Shown: one piece after another, positions 26,456 through 35,194 of the stretch
How the letters are laid out: every line of letters starts with the position of its first letter
Position numbering within the stretch: position 1 is the stretch's first letter
Origin: Candidatus Nomurabacteria bacterium
Lineage (GTDB): Bacteria; Patescibacteriota; Minisyncoccia; Phycocordibacterales; UBA9973
Length of the DNA stretch: 45,267 nt
Reading direction: 5' to 3'
Assembly: GCA_025361085.1 (NCBI GenBank)
Contig: JANYAX010000033.1
Location: 1 to 45,267, forward strand
Translations under genes and position numbers: made by a program
The notes under the pieces: generated by a model
Told to the model about the DNA's origin: nothing
The model's input: only the letters and a program-made list of their open reading frames with translations
Database searches by the model: none

Positions 26456-26572
26456 CTGTTTTTAATTAATAATTTTTTAGATTATTAATTACACAATCAT
26501 CTCTTTATGCATTCTAATTCTAACACTTTTTTCTTTTATACTCTATTTACACAACATACACACAACTTTCTC

Positions 26573-29500
26573 TTACCAAATATTAAGAATCCTCTCTGCG
26601 TTTTCGAGAATTACACCATCTTTCCATTTACAACCTGCCTTCAAAAGTTCTTCTCTAGGAGGAGCCTTCATAGTACCGAATATCTTGGTACTCATATTAG
26701 AACAACTTTGAGAAGTATAACGAGTTTTGATGTTATTACCAGAGCATTTATTTTGTGTAGAATTTGCAGTTGTACAATATTGGAAAGCAAATTTATTAAA
26801 TAAATCATAACAACTAGCACCTCTTGTTCCAGAAGTAACTTGATATTCATAATCTCCTTCTTGGTTTGTATCGGAGCCAATTGGTATTGGGGGATTAATG
26901 AAACTCACATCTTCTACTAGTGTTCCATAATAGTAACCTGAAACAGCTTTACACCCAGGGCCATCACCAGTAGAATAATAATTACCAGTTTGCTGTACTC
27001 TTGCGGATGAATATGTCCCATTAATATTATATTCATAGTTACCCTCAAGCCAGTTATAATCTGTATATGCTACGGCACCCGTCCTTGAATAAGGAAATGC
27101 TCCAGATGGATTATGATATTGGTATGATGGTTGATACCAAGGATTACCGTGTCTCATGTCTTGTGCCAGATCACTTGTCCTTGTTCCGTAAAAACTATCG
27201 TTGTATTTTGTGTTTGCTTCAGCCTCGAATTCTGCTAAGAAATTGGTGTCACATGATTTAGGATTTCTTATACAAAAATTATTGAAACCATAACTATCCT
27301 TTGTTTGCAAATAGCATTGTTTTGATAGACCATCGATTTGATCCATGAAATTGTTTTGTTGGTCTATCTCATTATATATAGTAGAGATGTCCTCGCTGGT
27401 TCTTAGTGTTGATGAGATAAGATAAAACTTACGAAGCAATACTGCCAATCTTGCCTTTTCTTCATCTGTAAATGTTATTGGGTTTTGCTCTATATCTAGA
27501 CAAATATTTGGTGACATTGGAGCATCTAACTCTGAGCTGTTTGTTGGTACGTATTCGTTTTCTAGTTTTCCATCTATGTGGCATTGTGGGTCTTGTATAT
27601 CTATTTTCCAATCACCATCGTTATCTATACCATCATTACATGCAGATGGTGGAGTTTCTTCATCATTCCAAAGCGGAATATAGGGCTCTCCCAAGATACC
27701 ATTTGTATGACAACCCTCATCATCAATATCTTTCTTATGATCTCTATCATTGTCTATTGTATCATCGCATTGTTTTGGAGAAATACTTTCAGAATCGTGT
27801 GTTGGTACAAAGAGTCCTTCCATTTTACCACCAATGTGACATTGTGGGTCATTTATATCTATTTTCTCATCCCCGTCATTCTCTTTTCCATCACTGCATT
27901 CAGTGTATCCAACTGGCGCTGGTGCTGAACCAGATTCAGAAAGAATATTAGGATCATATGTTTTTGCATTATATGTCTCTACTGGGCTTTGGCCGTTTTC
28001 ATCTACTAGTCCTGCTGTCCCTCGGGAAGCATTGTTATCTAAAGCGATTCCATCTGTATGACAGTTTGGATCTTGTATATCGATTAATCTGTCCCAATCA
28101 TTATCTATTCCATCAGAACATTGAGGTTTGTATCCCCAAGGGACACTTTCTGAATACCAATCTGGATCATAACTATCATTGTTCTTTGGATTTCCATCTT
28201 TATGACATTCTGGGTCGGCACTATCGACGAGAGTATCATTATCATTATTACTTATACCATCGCGACATTCTGGAACAATAGGAATAATTTCTGGGTTTAC
28301 GAAAACTAAAACAGTTGCACTACTCGAACCCGTTCCAGGCAATCCTTCGCACGACACTACGTATGATCTGCTTTCTGTTAATGCTCCTGTCGAGAATGAT
28401 CCATTAGTTGTTGATACGCTCTCTCCTCCTTCAACTGTATCAATCGGAACACTAGCGGCACAAGAAACCGCGTTGGTTGATGTCCAACTTATTGTAGATG
28501 ACCCATTATATGGGATGGTTTCTGGGTTCGCTTCGATTTGTACTGATGGAAATTTATTCAATTCCACTGTTACGAAAACAGTTCCACTTGTTGACTCATT
28601 TGCTCTAGTACATTTTACTGTGTAAGACATATCCTTAGTAAGTTTCCCAGTAGAAACTCCAGAGTTTGTTGTTCCTGTTCCAGTAATTCCTCCACCAGAA
28701 AGAGTACAAGCTGTTGTATTTTCAGACTTCCAACTGATTGATGAAGTTCCTCCATAAGTAATAGTTTGTGGTGTTGCAGTGACTGTGACACTCGGCATAT
28801 TGTCCTCACCTGTTGTACAAGCTTCCGGATTTGTTGCTCCATTCAAACAAGCTCCATTTAAAGTAGTACAAGTTGGAAAATTATCTGCTCCATTTGTACA
28901 CTTATTAACTCCGGTAGTACATTCTGGAGGATTAGTTGCGTTATTTATACAAACAGCAGTCCCCACTGTGATCAAAACATTACCGCTACTAGCACCTTTG
29001 GGACCATTACAAATTACAGTGAAAGATTTACTTGCTGTCAGTGGCCCGGTAGAAAATGATCCAGATGTTCCTATCCCATTTCCAGCACCAGCATTACACG
29101 ATGTAGTATTTGTCGAACTCCATGTAACAGTAGATGATTGACCGCTAGATACAAACATGGGATTTGCCGAGACTATTACATTTGGGAAAGTGCCAAGGTC
29201 TGTTCCATTATTATTACACAAAGGATAGTTTGTTGCACCATTTGCGCATTTATTATCAGCGGGGTTATATCCAAATATACCCCCTACCCAATCTTTTATT
29301 TTTCCCCAGAAACTTTTATCGGTTATAAGAAAACTTCCTAGTTGCCCAGTTTTATAATTCCCGAGAGATGTTCCAAATTTATTTGTGTTTTTTGGGTCAA
29401 TCTTTTTAACTACGGGAAAATTACTTTTATTCACACCGAATTTGTAAACACTATCTCCTTGGGCGATATCTTCTCCTGCTTCTGCGTTCCCGATATTCCC

Positions 29501-29737
29501 ATTCTGCCCAGTTGCTAGAGACTTCGAATTAGATGATGTTGTTAAGGGTGCAAATATTTTAGAGAAAAATCCTTGTGAATTATTCGAAGGTGGTAGTGAA
29601 TTAAGCTCTGTGTTCGTAGATGATTTTACTCCGAAGAAACTATTATTTTTAAATATAAAATAACCAGCTACAAGAAGCAGTAATATCAAGATTATTGTTA
29701 TAATGAGAGCTTTACTTTTTTTAGGGTTATTTTCCAT
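26573..29737 (-). CDS. Membrane-anchored surface protein: three Ig-like domains plus Asp-rich Cys repeats
   Basis: 1054 aa. One N-terminal helix (about 9-28), a linker, then three Ig-like modules of about 75-90 residues, each with a [S/T]xSWxSxN core and a paired Cys (VTWSSTNTTSC, ISWKSENTTAC, ISWTSTNAVSC). Next are five copies of a CxDGxDNDxDxxxDxxDPxC unit, which resembles Ca-binding Asp-rich or MopE-type repeats. A Cys-rich C-terminal domain of about 320 aa is rich in Tyr/Gly and ends in ENAERILNIW. Probably the exposed part of the secretion machine or an adhesin. Ca binding is inferred from the Asp pattern. Confidence 0.72.
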   Translation of the reverse strand: MENNPKKSKALIITIILILLLLVAGYFIFKNNSFFGVKSSTNTELNSLPPSNNSQGFFSKIFAPLTTSSNSKSLATGQNGNIGNAEAGEDIAQGDSVYKFGVNKSNFPVVKKIDPKNTNKFGTSLGNYKTGQLGSFLITDKSFWGKIKDWVGGIFGYNPADNKCANGATNYPLCNNNGTDLGTFPNVIVSANPMFVSSGQSSTVTWSSTNTTSCNAGAGNGIGTSGSFSTGPLTASKSFTVICNGPKGASSGNVLITVGTAVCINNATNPPECTTGVNKCTNGADNFPTCTTLNGACLNGATNPEACTTGEDNMPSVTVTATPQTITYGGTSSISWKSENTTACTLSGGGITGTGTTNSGVSTGKLTKDMSYTVKCTRANESTSGTVFVTVELNKFPSVQIEANPETIPYNGSSTISWTSTNAVSCAASVPIDTVEGGESVSTTNGSFSTGALTESRSYVVSCEGLPGTGSSSATVLVFVNPEIIPIVPECRDGISNNDNDTLVDSADPECHKDGNPKNNDSYDPDWYSESVPWGYKPQCSDGIDNDWDRLIDIQDPNCHTDGIALDNNASRGTAGLVDENGQSPVETYNAKTYDPNILSESGSAPAPVGYTECSDGKENDGDEKIDINDPQCHIGGKMEGLFVPTHDSESISPKQCDDTIDNDRDHKKDIDDEGCHTNGILGEPYIPLWNDEETPPSACNDGIDNDGDWKIDIQDPQCHIDGKLENEYVPTNSSELDAPMSPNICLDIEQNPITFTDEEKARLAVLLRKFYLISSTLRTSEDISTIYNEIDQQNNFMDQIDGLSKQCYLQTKDSYGFNNFCIRNPKSCDTNFLAEFEAEANTKYNDSFYGTRTSDLAQDMRHGNPWYQPSYQYHNPSGAFPYSRTGAVAYTDYNWLEGNYEYNINGTYSSARVQQTGNYYSTGDGPGCKAVSGYYYGTLVEDVSFINPPIPIGSDTNQEGDYEYQVTSGTRGASCYDLFNKFAFQYCTTANSTQNKCSGNNIKTRYTSQSCSNMSTKIFGTMKAPPREELLKAGCKWKDGVILENAERILNIW

Positions 29738-29750
29738 AAATAATTATTTT

Positions 29751-32700
29751 TTATTGAGACCACTTACACTTATATTTTTGGTTTTGACTATAATAATCAC
29801 CTTCCATTGAGCAGGCACTAGCTGGGTTTATTTCATATGTTCGATCTTCACATTTAACATTCTGCCCAGGAATAGAACCTGTATAGGAAGTAGCAGAAGT
29901 TAAGTCTGTTTTACAATTCCAAGGCTTATTATTGTTTACTTCTTCTCCTCCACCACTTTGTTGACAATCAGGGTCATCCCCATCTATTAATCCATCTGAA
30001 TCATTATCTATACCATCAGTACAGGTTAAACTTTTTGCGTAAGCCCCATTACAATCTGGATCTTTTGCGTCTATTAATCCATCTAAATCATTATCTATAC
30101 CGTCGCTACATCGTACACCTCTTTCTTCGACTGCTCCTATGTTCATTATTGTGTCTGAGTCATAGAAATTCATATCTTCTTCGGTTAGACAACTAGCATA
30201 TTTCTTTTTGTATTCATCTTTTGTGATCTGGATAACTGTTCTCAAACATTCATTTTCATTATCAGAACATGATTTCGGAGTATCTGGATTATTTAAGGAA
30301 CATTTTTCGTATATGTCTATACAATTTGCTTTTCTCTTTTGTATCTCGCCGTTAAGTATTACGAGTAGGTTTGCATCACGACGATCTTGGGCTGCTTTTA
30401 TTATTGCACTTACTTCTGCTTTGATCGGTTCAAGTTTTGCTATGTTCACTTTTGTTGTGGCAATAGCGTCTTTGTAATCTTGGATGATTTTTGTTGTATC
30501 ATCGTTGTAATACATTATATTTTTTGTTAGATCAAGACCGCTTTCAGCCATTGGAATATATCCCAAATTCTTATCTCCATCTACAGCATTTGTAGGTAAA
30601 ACGATTGCTATATCTTCCCTTGTTCTGTACATGCTTGTCATATTATTGAAGTAGATTTTATTCATCATCTTATCAAAAACCTCATAGAAATTTTGGAACA
30701 AACTGTTGTTTGCATAATTAAGATTAATATCCATTAATACTTTTTTTCTATCAACTTCTTCTTGTTTAGACGCACTTCCACTAAACCAATTTCCACTTAT
30801 ATATTTATAACTATCAAAGTTATCAAGAAGAAAATTCATAGAATCTTTGATTGGTTTCCAAACGTTAGGATTATCACTAAATATATTGGCTAAGTTGTCA
30901 TATGTTCGTTGGCTTGGATGATCTATTTTATAGGCTTGTCTATTTTCATCTATTGGCCCTACATATAATGACCCAGTCCAATCTTGATAAGCCGATTGAG
31001 CATCGGTCGAGTTGGTTTTGTAACTTGGGTTTGGTCCTGGGATACAATAATCAAGTTCACCGAGTTTGGGCATGATGTTTGGCAAGACACCCAATATTTC
31101 TTTTGCTGCGGTTATGTAATCATTTTGGATTTGAATAACCCCACGCTTCTTGATAGGATTTGCTTGGCCCTTTTTCCAATTTTGCCATCCGCTACCATCC
31201 CAAAAAGCTCTATCACCTACAACCCAACCGTTATATCCATCAAGTATAATTTTGGTATTTCCGGCGACATTCACGGTGTAATATGAATTAATAGAAGAGT
31301 TAGCATTCCCGTTTGCATCATATGATTCAGGAGCAAGATCTGGATACAATTTGTATCCATTTTTTAATTTAGTTGAATTTATGCTATTTCCTTGTCCATC
31401 AACAAGAGCAGCTTGAGCATTTTTTTTAGCAGGTGTTATTTTGTTATTTTTTGCATCCCAAGTACCTAGCGATGTAGGAGTTACGTGCAAGTAAGTATTA
31501 CCAAGGTCACTTGTAAGATTGAAATTATCATATGAGCCATTATTGTCATATGGTGTGTTGCCATCTAAGCTGGCTAGATCGTTTGTATTGTCGGTCCAGT
31601 TTGTCGTATTAACAACTGAATCAGAAAGGCCGTAAAGTCCACCCTCTTCAAGTTTTGAAATTAGAATAGAGAAAAGAGCGTTAAGTGAGTCGTTTATTGT
31701 TTTTGCTAATTCAAGCTGGCGCTCAGGAGAATTTAAATAATTTGTTGTTTTATCTTTGATGATACTTCCTGGGGTAATAGTTTTATATTCAGCACATACA
31801 CTTTTACCACCATCGTCTATCGGTTTAGTAGACGAATATACAGGGACACCCTGTTGCCCATCTGTAGCATTTCCGCCTTCAATAAAATCGCTTCCACTTG
31901 TGTCCAACAAAGGAGTACCATCTGGATTATAAACTTGCCAACGTATACAAGTTTGCTGACTTAAAAAGCCACCATTTTGTGTCAGTTCACTGTTTGTCTC
32001 ATCAATTTTTTGGGTTTGACTATCAGCAATATTTTGGGCAGCAAGCATTGTATACCCGAGTGGATTATTTTGGTCTCTTTGAGTAAAAGCCAGCCACCCA
32101 TTCCATCCACCCATCGAAAAATCACTAGAAAAGGCGTTGGTTGCGTCTCTGGATTTTTGAAGTGAAGTTCTTGTGTCTTTTATTTGGTCTTCTGGAAGAT
32201 AAGATTTTGGATCTGTAACAAAATATCCTAAATCTGATTTTAAGCTATCAAGAAAATTTAAAGAATTTGTAATTGCCACTCCGTTACTTGCAAGAACTGT
32301 AGTTCTTGCAAAGTCTTGAGCATAGGGGCTTTGGTTCATTGGTAATAATAGTCTGTTTACACTACTTTCCAATATATTTTTACCTATATTATCTTTGAGG
32401 TTACCTATATTTTGGACAAAAAATGGGTTACCTCCGTATCCCGAATTTACCCAATTCATAGCACTGCGGGTCATCGAGGTAAGTTGATTTTTGGCGAGAG
32501 TAATTGCGATACCATCGAAACATTGTGTTTTTTGTATGTCAGAAGCTTCTTGCTCTGTTTGTTTTACTAATTCAGCTAGTTTATCATCACTTACTTCTTT
32601 TACTTGATCAACACAAGGCTTAGTATCAATGCCCGCTACTTTTATGTTTATTTTTGATAATATTGTTTTTACAGTACTCACTAAATCGTTCACTTGTGGT

Positions 32701-33089
32701 ACTACACCAGCTCCTGTTTGTGCCCCGGCTTTTGTCGCAGCACAAGTAGCCTCTAGTTGATTTCTTATTATTTTAAGTTTTTCAGCGGCTATCTTTGCTT
32801 GCTGTACGGGAGACTGTATTATTTTAATCATCCAAGAAGAGACCTTGTTTACAACACCAGAACATCCAACAACACTTTGAATCATTCCTGATTTTAATAC
32901 TTGTGCCAAGGCAAATTTATAAGGGTTTTTGCCATTGTTTTGGTTTGGGTTGGAATACAAATCCGTCACACTCCCCTTTGTTGCATTGTCAGCAGATACT
33001 TGTGTGGGTAAAGCAAACTTAAAAATTGACACCACAAAAACAAGTATAATCAACCCTGAAATTATTTTTGTTATAGTTTGTTTTCCCAT
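29751..33089 (-). CDS. Large exported protein with C-terminal Asp-rich Cys repeats, secretion locus
   Basis: 1112 aa. N-terminal signal peptide or anchor (about 5-32, SGLIILVFVVSIFKFAL). A helix-rich first half contains single cysteines (CSGVV, CAATKAG, CVDQV, CFDGI) and the motif NWVNSGYGGNPFF. A helical section (about 860-930) follows. The C-terminus has two CSDGIDND-type repeats like those in the neighbouring 1054-aa protein, then a short Cys-containing tail. No family assigned. Helix-rich exported proteins beside TrbL occupy the VirB5/TrbJ place in other systems, but that is only a positional guess. Confidence 0.7.
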   Translation of the reverse strand: MGKQTITKIISGLIILVFVVSIFKFALPTQVSADNATKGSVTDLYSNPNQNNGKNPYKFALAQVLKSGMIQSVVGCSGVVNKVSSWMIKIIQSPVQQAKIAAEKLKIIRNQLEATCAATKAGAQTGAGVVPQVNDLVSTVKTILSKINIKVAGIDTKPCVDQVKEVSDDKLAELVKQTEQEASDIQKTQCFDGIAITLAKNQLTSMTRSAMNWVNSGYGGNPFFVQNIGNLKDNIGKNILESSVNRLLLPMNQSPYAQDFARTTVLASNGVAITNSLNFLDSLKSDLGYFVTDPKSYLPEDQIKDTRTSLQKSRDATNAFSSDFSMGGWNGWLAFTQRDQNNPLGYTMLAAQNIADSQTQKIDETNSELTQNGGFLSQQTCIRWQVYNPDGTPLLDTSGSDFIEGGNATDGQQGVPVYSSTKPIDDGGKSVCAEYKTITPGSIIKDKTTNYLNSPERQLELAKTINDSLNALFSILISKLEEGGLYGLSDSVVNTTNWTDNTNDLASLDGNTPYDNNGSYDNFNLTSDLGNTYLHVTPTSLGTWDAKNNKITPAKKNAQAALVDGQGNSINSTKLKNGYKLYPDLAPESYDANGNANSSINSYYTVNVAGNTKIILDGYNGWVVGDRAFWDGSGWQNWKKGQANPIKKRGVIQIQNDYITAAKEILGVLPNIMPKLGELDYCIPGPNPSYKTNSTDAQSAYQDWTGSLYVGPIDENRQAYKIDHPSQRTYDNLANIFSDNPNVWKPIKDSMNFLLDNFDSYKYISGNWFSGSASKQEEVDRKKVLMDINLNYANNSLFQNFYEVFDKMMNKIYFNNMTSMYRTREDIAIVLPTNAVDGDKNLGYIPMAESGLDLTKNIMYYNDDTTKIIQDYKDAIATTKVNIAKLEPIKAEVSAIIKAAQDRRDANLLVILNGEIQKRKANCIDIYEKCSLNNPDTPKSCSDNENECLRTVIQITKDEYKKKYASCLTEEDMNFYDSDTIMNIGAVEERGVRCSDGIDNDLDGLIDAKDPDCNGAYAKSLTCTDGIDNDSDGLIDGDDPDCQQSGGGEEVNNNKPWNCKTDLTSATSYTGSIPGQNVKCEDRTYEINPASACSMEGDYYSQNQKYKCKWSQ

Positions 33090-33124
33090 AAATAATTAAT
33101 ATTATTATATCATTTTATTGTTAT

Positions 33125-34024
33125 CTATTGCAAAACCGTCGAAACCTTTTCTAGATCAGAAGCAAGTAAATCGCTATACTTTTTGTAATTAATAATTGCT
33201 TTCATTCCAACTAGCGGGTCAGATAGTACTCTTGTCAGATCATTTATTGTTTGGCCTACTTTCTCATAATTATTCGCCATGCTCAAGTGTGTAGTAGCCA
33301 AAGAGCGTGGTACTGGTATAGAAATAAGCTCATTACCGAAAGATGTATATGATGAAGCTACTGTGGCCGCGGCATATAAAGCCCCCGCGTCTTTATTCCC
33401 TAGCCCTTGAATTATAAGGGTTAATTCACTTCCTATATCGGCATCGCTATATTTATTAATGAGTTTAGTCAATGCACTGTGATAGTTGGTATTAGCTAAA
33501 GTAGAATCGTTTTGTATTATTAGCTCACTAGTTGAATAAACGTCAGGAATTGGGTTTGTTTCAATATTTTTACCTAATGCTCCCGCAACAGAGTTCATAG
33601 AATTTGCATCTAATTCGCCGGTTTGCTGGAGAGAAATAATTGTGGCAAAAAATTCCTGAGAAAGCATCTCATTATCTGATACCTTTTCTGAGCCAGCTGG
33701 TATCGAAATAACCCCGTTTTCTTCTAATGTTTTTTTCTTGGCTAAAATATAGTCTTTATTTTCAGACCCATTTTTATTTGGGTCAAGCCCCCAGAGATAT
33801 TCTTCCCAGTCAGCTATCCCGTTTTTATTACTATCTTTTTGAATAATTTGGCTAACAGTGATGCCTACTTGTTTGTTGATCGATCCGTTTTTTTTGTTTT
33901 TTATTAAATAAACTATACCTTTAACTCCCCAAAAAAGGCCTATAAATAAGCCTATTGTTATAATTAAAAACAAAATTACTGATATAAATTTTTTACTAGG
34001 AAGGTATTTATCTAACTTATCCAT
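33125..34024 (-). CDS. Membrane-anchored protein with an EF-hand-like loop, first gene of the secretion locus
   Basis: 299 aa. One N-terminal helix (about 16-38, VILFLIITIGLFIGLFWGV) is followed by DSNKNGIADWEEYLWGLDPN (about 68-88), a dockerin/EF-hand-like Ca-binding loop pattern. A mainly helical domain (about 110-299) with evenly spaced Leu/Ile completes it. Extracytoplasmic with an N-terminal anchor. Function unknown. It opens the leftward run and shares with the next genes the theme of Asp-rich metal-binding repeats. A 15-nt palindrome, CAAGTATACTACTTG (34088-34102), lies upstream and could be an operator. Confidence 0.65.
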   Translation of the reverse strand: MDKLDKYLPSKKFISVILFLIITIGLFIGLFWGVKGIVYLIKNKKNGSINKQVGITVSQIIQKDSNKNGIADWEEYLWGLDPNKNGSENKDYILAKKKTLEENGVISIPAGSEKVSDNEMLSQEFFATIISLQQTGELDANSMNSVAGALGKNIETNPIPDVYSTSELIIQNDSTLANTNYHSALTKLINKYSDADIGSELTLIIQGLGNKDAGALYAAATVASSYTSFGNELISIPVPRSLATTHLSMANNYEKVGQTINDLTRVLSDPLVGMKAIINYKKYSDLLASDLEKVSTVLQ

Positions 34025-34115
34025 ATTTAAATTAATCGAAATTTAAGAGTGCAGAATTGTTATTGCATTTTCAGAGATATTATCTATCAAGTATACTACT
34101 TGTTTCTCAAATATC

Positions 34116-34922
34116 CTAAATTTCTGTGGATAATAATTGAGAAATTTGAAGCCATTTTTCAAATTTGATGTCTTCGGCGCGAGATTTTTGATCAATTTTT
34201 AATTTTTCGAAAATTTTGTCTATCTGGAACGGTTTTTTCTGTAAATTTTCAATATTTTTTCGCAAAACTTTCCTTTTGTGAGCGAAACCAGTTTTGACTA
34301 GGTTGAAAAAAATCTTTTCTCCTACTTTTGTGTGAAAATTATTTCTTGAAATGCTGTGGATAGCAATAATTGCCGAATCAACTTTTGGTTCTGGCGAAAA
34401 GAAACGCTTTCCCACCTTCATTATATATTTTGGAGTTCCATAGGCCTTAACACTTAGCGATAAAATACTTTCTTTCCCGTCACGAGCCACAATTCTTTCG
34501 GCAACTTCTTTCTGAACGAGGAGAACCATTTTCTTTGGTTGAATATCTGCAGATAAAAACTTTTTAAAAATTGCGCCAGTAATATTGTAAGGAATATTGG
34601 CGATAACTTTATACTTCCCTTTTTTCAAATGATGGTGCTTCGCATCGAAATGCAAAATATCTTCATTTAATAATTCCAATTTTCCTTCTTTTATTTCAGT
34701 AGCAAACTTTTCTTTCAAGAGTAGAAAAAGATCGTAATCTTTTTCTACTGCCAAAACTTTTGTAGCCTCATGCAAAAGTTTTTTTGTCAAAGCTCCTTTC
34801 CCGGGGCCGATCTCGAGAATTATATCGCCGTGTTTTATTTCTCCTGTTTCGCACATCATGTTGAGAGCAGGTTCTGACTTTAGAAAATTCTGCCCTAAAG
34901 ATTTTTTTGGTTTGTGGATCAT
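34116..34922 (-). CDS. rsmA: 16S rRNA (adenine1518-N6/1519-N6) dimethyltransferase RsmA
   Basis: 268 aa from the ATG at 34922 (MIHKPKKSLGQNFLKS), the conserved family start; an ATG at 34952 adds 10 residues. Motif I for S-adenosylmethionine is ILEIGPGKGALT, and motif IV NIPYNIT holds the catalytic NIPY. It dimethylates two adjacent adenines near the 3' end of 16S rRNA, a late step of 30S maturation. It lies between the secretion locus and the nested-repeat gap. Confidence 0.95.
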   Translation of the reverse strand: MIHKPKKSLGQNFLKSEPALNMMCETGEIKHGDIILEIGPGKGALTKKLLHEATKVLAVEKDYDLFLLLKEKFATEIKEGKLELLNEDILHFDAKHHHLKKGKYKVIANIPYNITGAIFKKFLSADIQPKKMVLLVQKEVAERIVARDGKESILSLSVKAYGTPKYIMKVGKRFFSPEPKVDSAIIAIHSISRNNFHTKVGEKIFFNLVKTGFAHKRKVLRKNIENLQKKPFQIDKIFEKLKIDQKSRAEDIKFEKWLQISQLLSTEI

Positions 34923-34946
34923 ATCAATAATTTTAACACAAAACTC

Positions 34947-35173
34947 AAACAAATAGCTCTTCTCAAAGGGTACGCAAATTTTTTGCTAAAAATTTGCTCA
35001 ATCCTCGCTCCGTCGAGTCTCAGAAGCCCCTTTGATAAGACTATTTGTTTTCGTTTTGTTTAGGCGAAGCTCTGAATAGTCTTTGAAAAAAGACTTGCGC
35101 AGGCCGACTGGGCCGAGCAGAGAAAAAACTCACCAGAGTTTTATTCGTGCTTTTCGAGAAGAGCTATTCAGAG
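34947..35173. repeat. Two nested inverted-repeat modules between rsmA and uvrD
   Basis: Module A (34947-35050): outer arms AAACAAATAG / CTATTTGTTT, inner arms TCAAAGGG / CCCTTTGA, enclosing a perfect GCAAATTTTT / AAAAATTTGC hairpin. Module B (35070-35173): outer arms CTCTGAATAG / CTATTCAGAG enclosing hairpins AGTCTTT/AAAGACT, GGCC/GGCC, AAAACTC/GAGTTTT and GCTTTT/AAGAGC. A 13-nt arm also links A to B (34953-34965 with 35156-35168). No protein-coding gene is evident here. The middle is GC-richer than its surroundings. Confidence 0.8.
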
Positions 35174-35194
35174 GGAAGCTCTTTTGTTGTATTA

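Noticed and set aside
27472-28281. Long rightward frames rich in His, Leu and Tyr opposite the 1054-aa gene
   Set aside because: They are the antisense reading of the repeated Asp-rich units; their periodic look comes from the real gene on the minus strand.
26573-29737. CRISPR-like or tandem DNA repeat in the Asp-rich repeat region
   Set aside because: Repetition is at protein level with diverged DNA and about 100-bp spacing. There are no identical direct repeats with spacers.
15433-34024. Interpretation as an integrative conjugative element
   Set aside because: No relaxase, coupling protein, integrase, attachment repeats or tRNA boundary were seen; the flanks are housekeeping genes (jag-like, rsmA).
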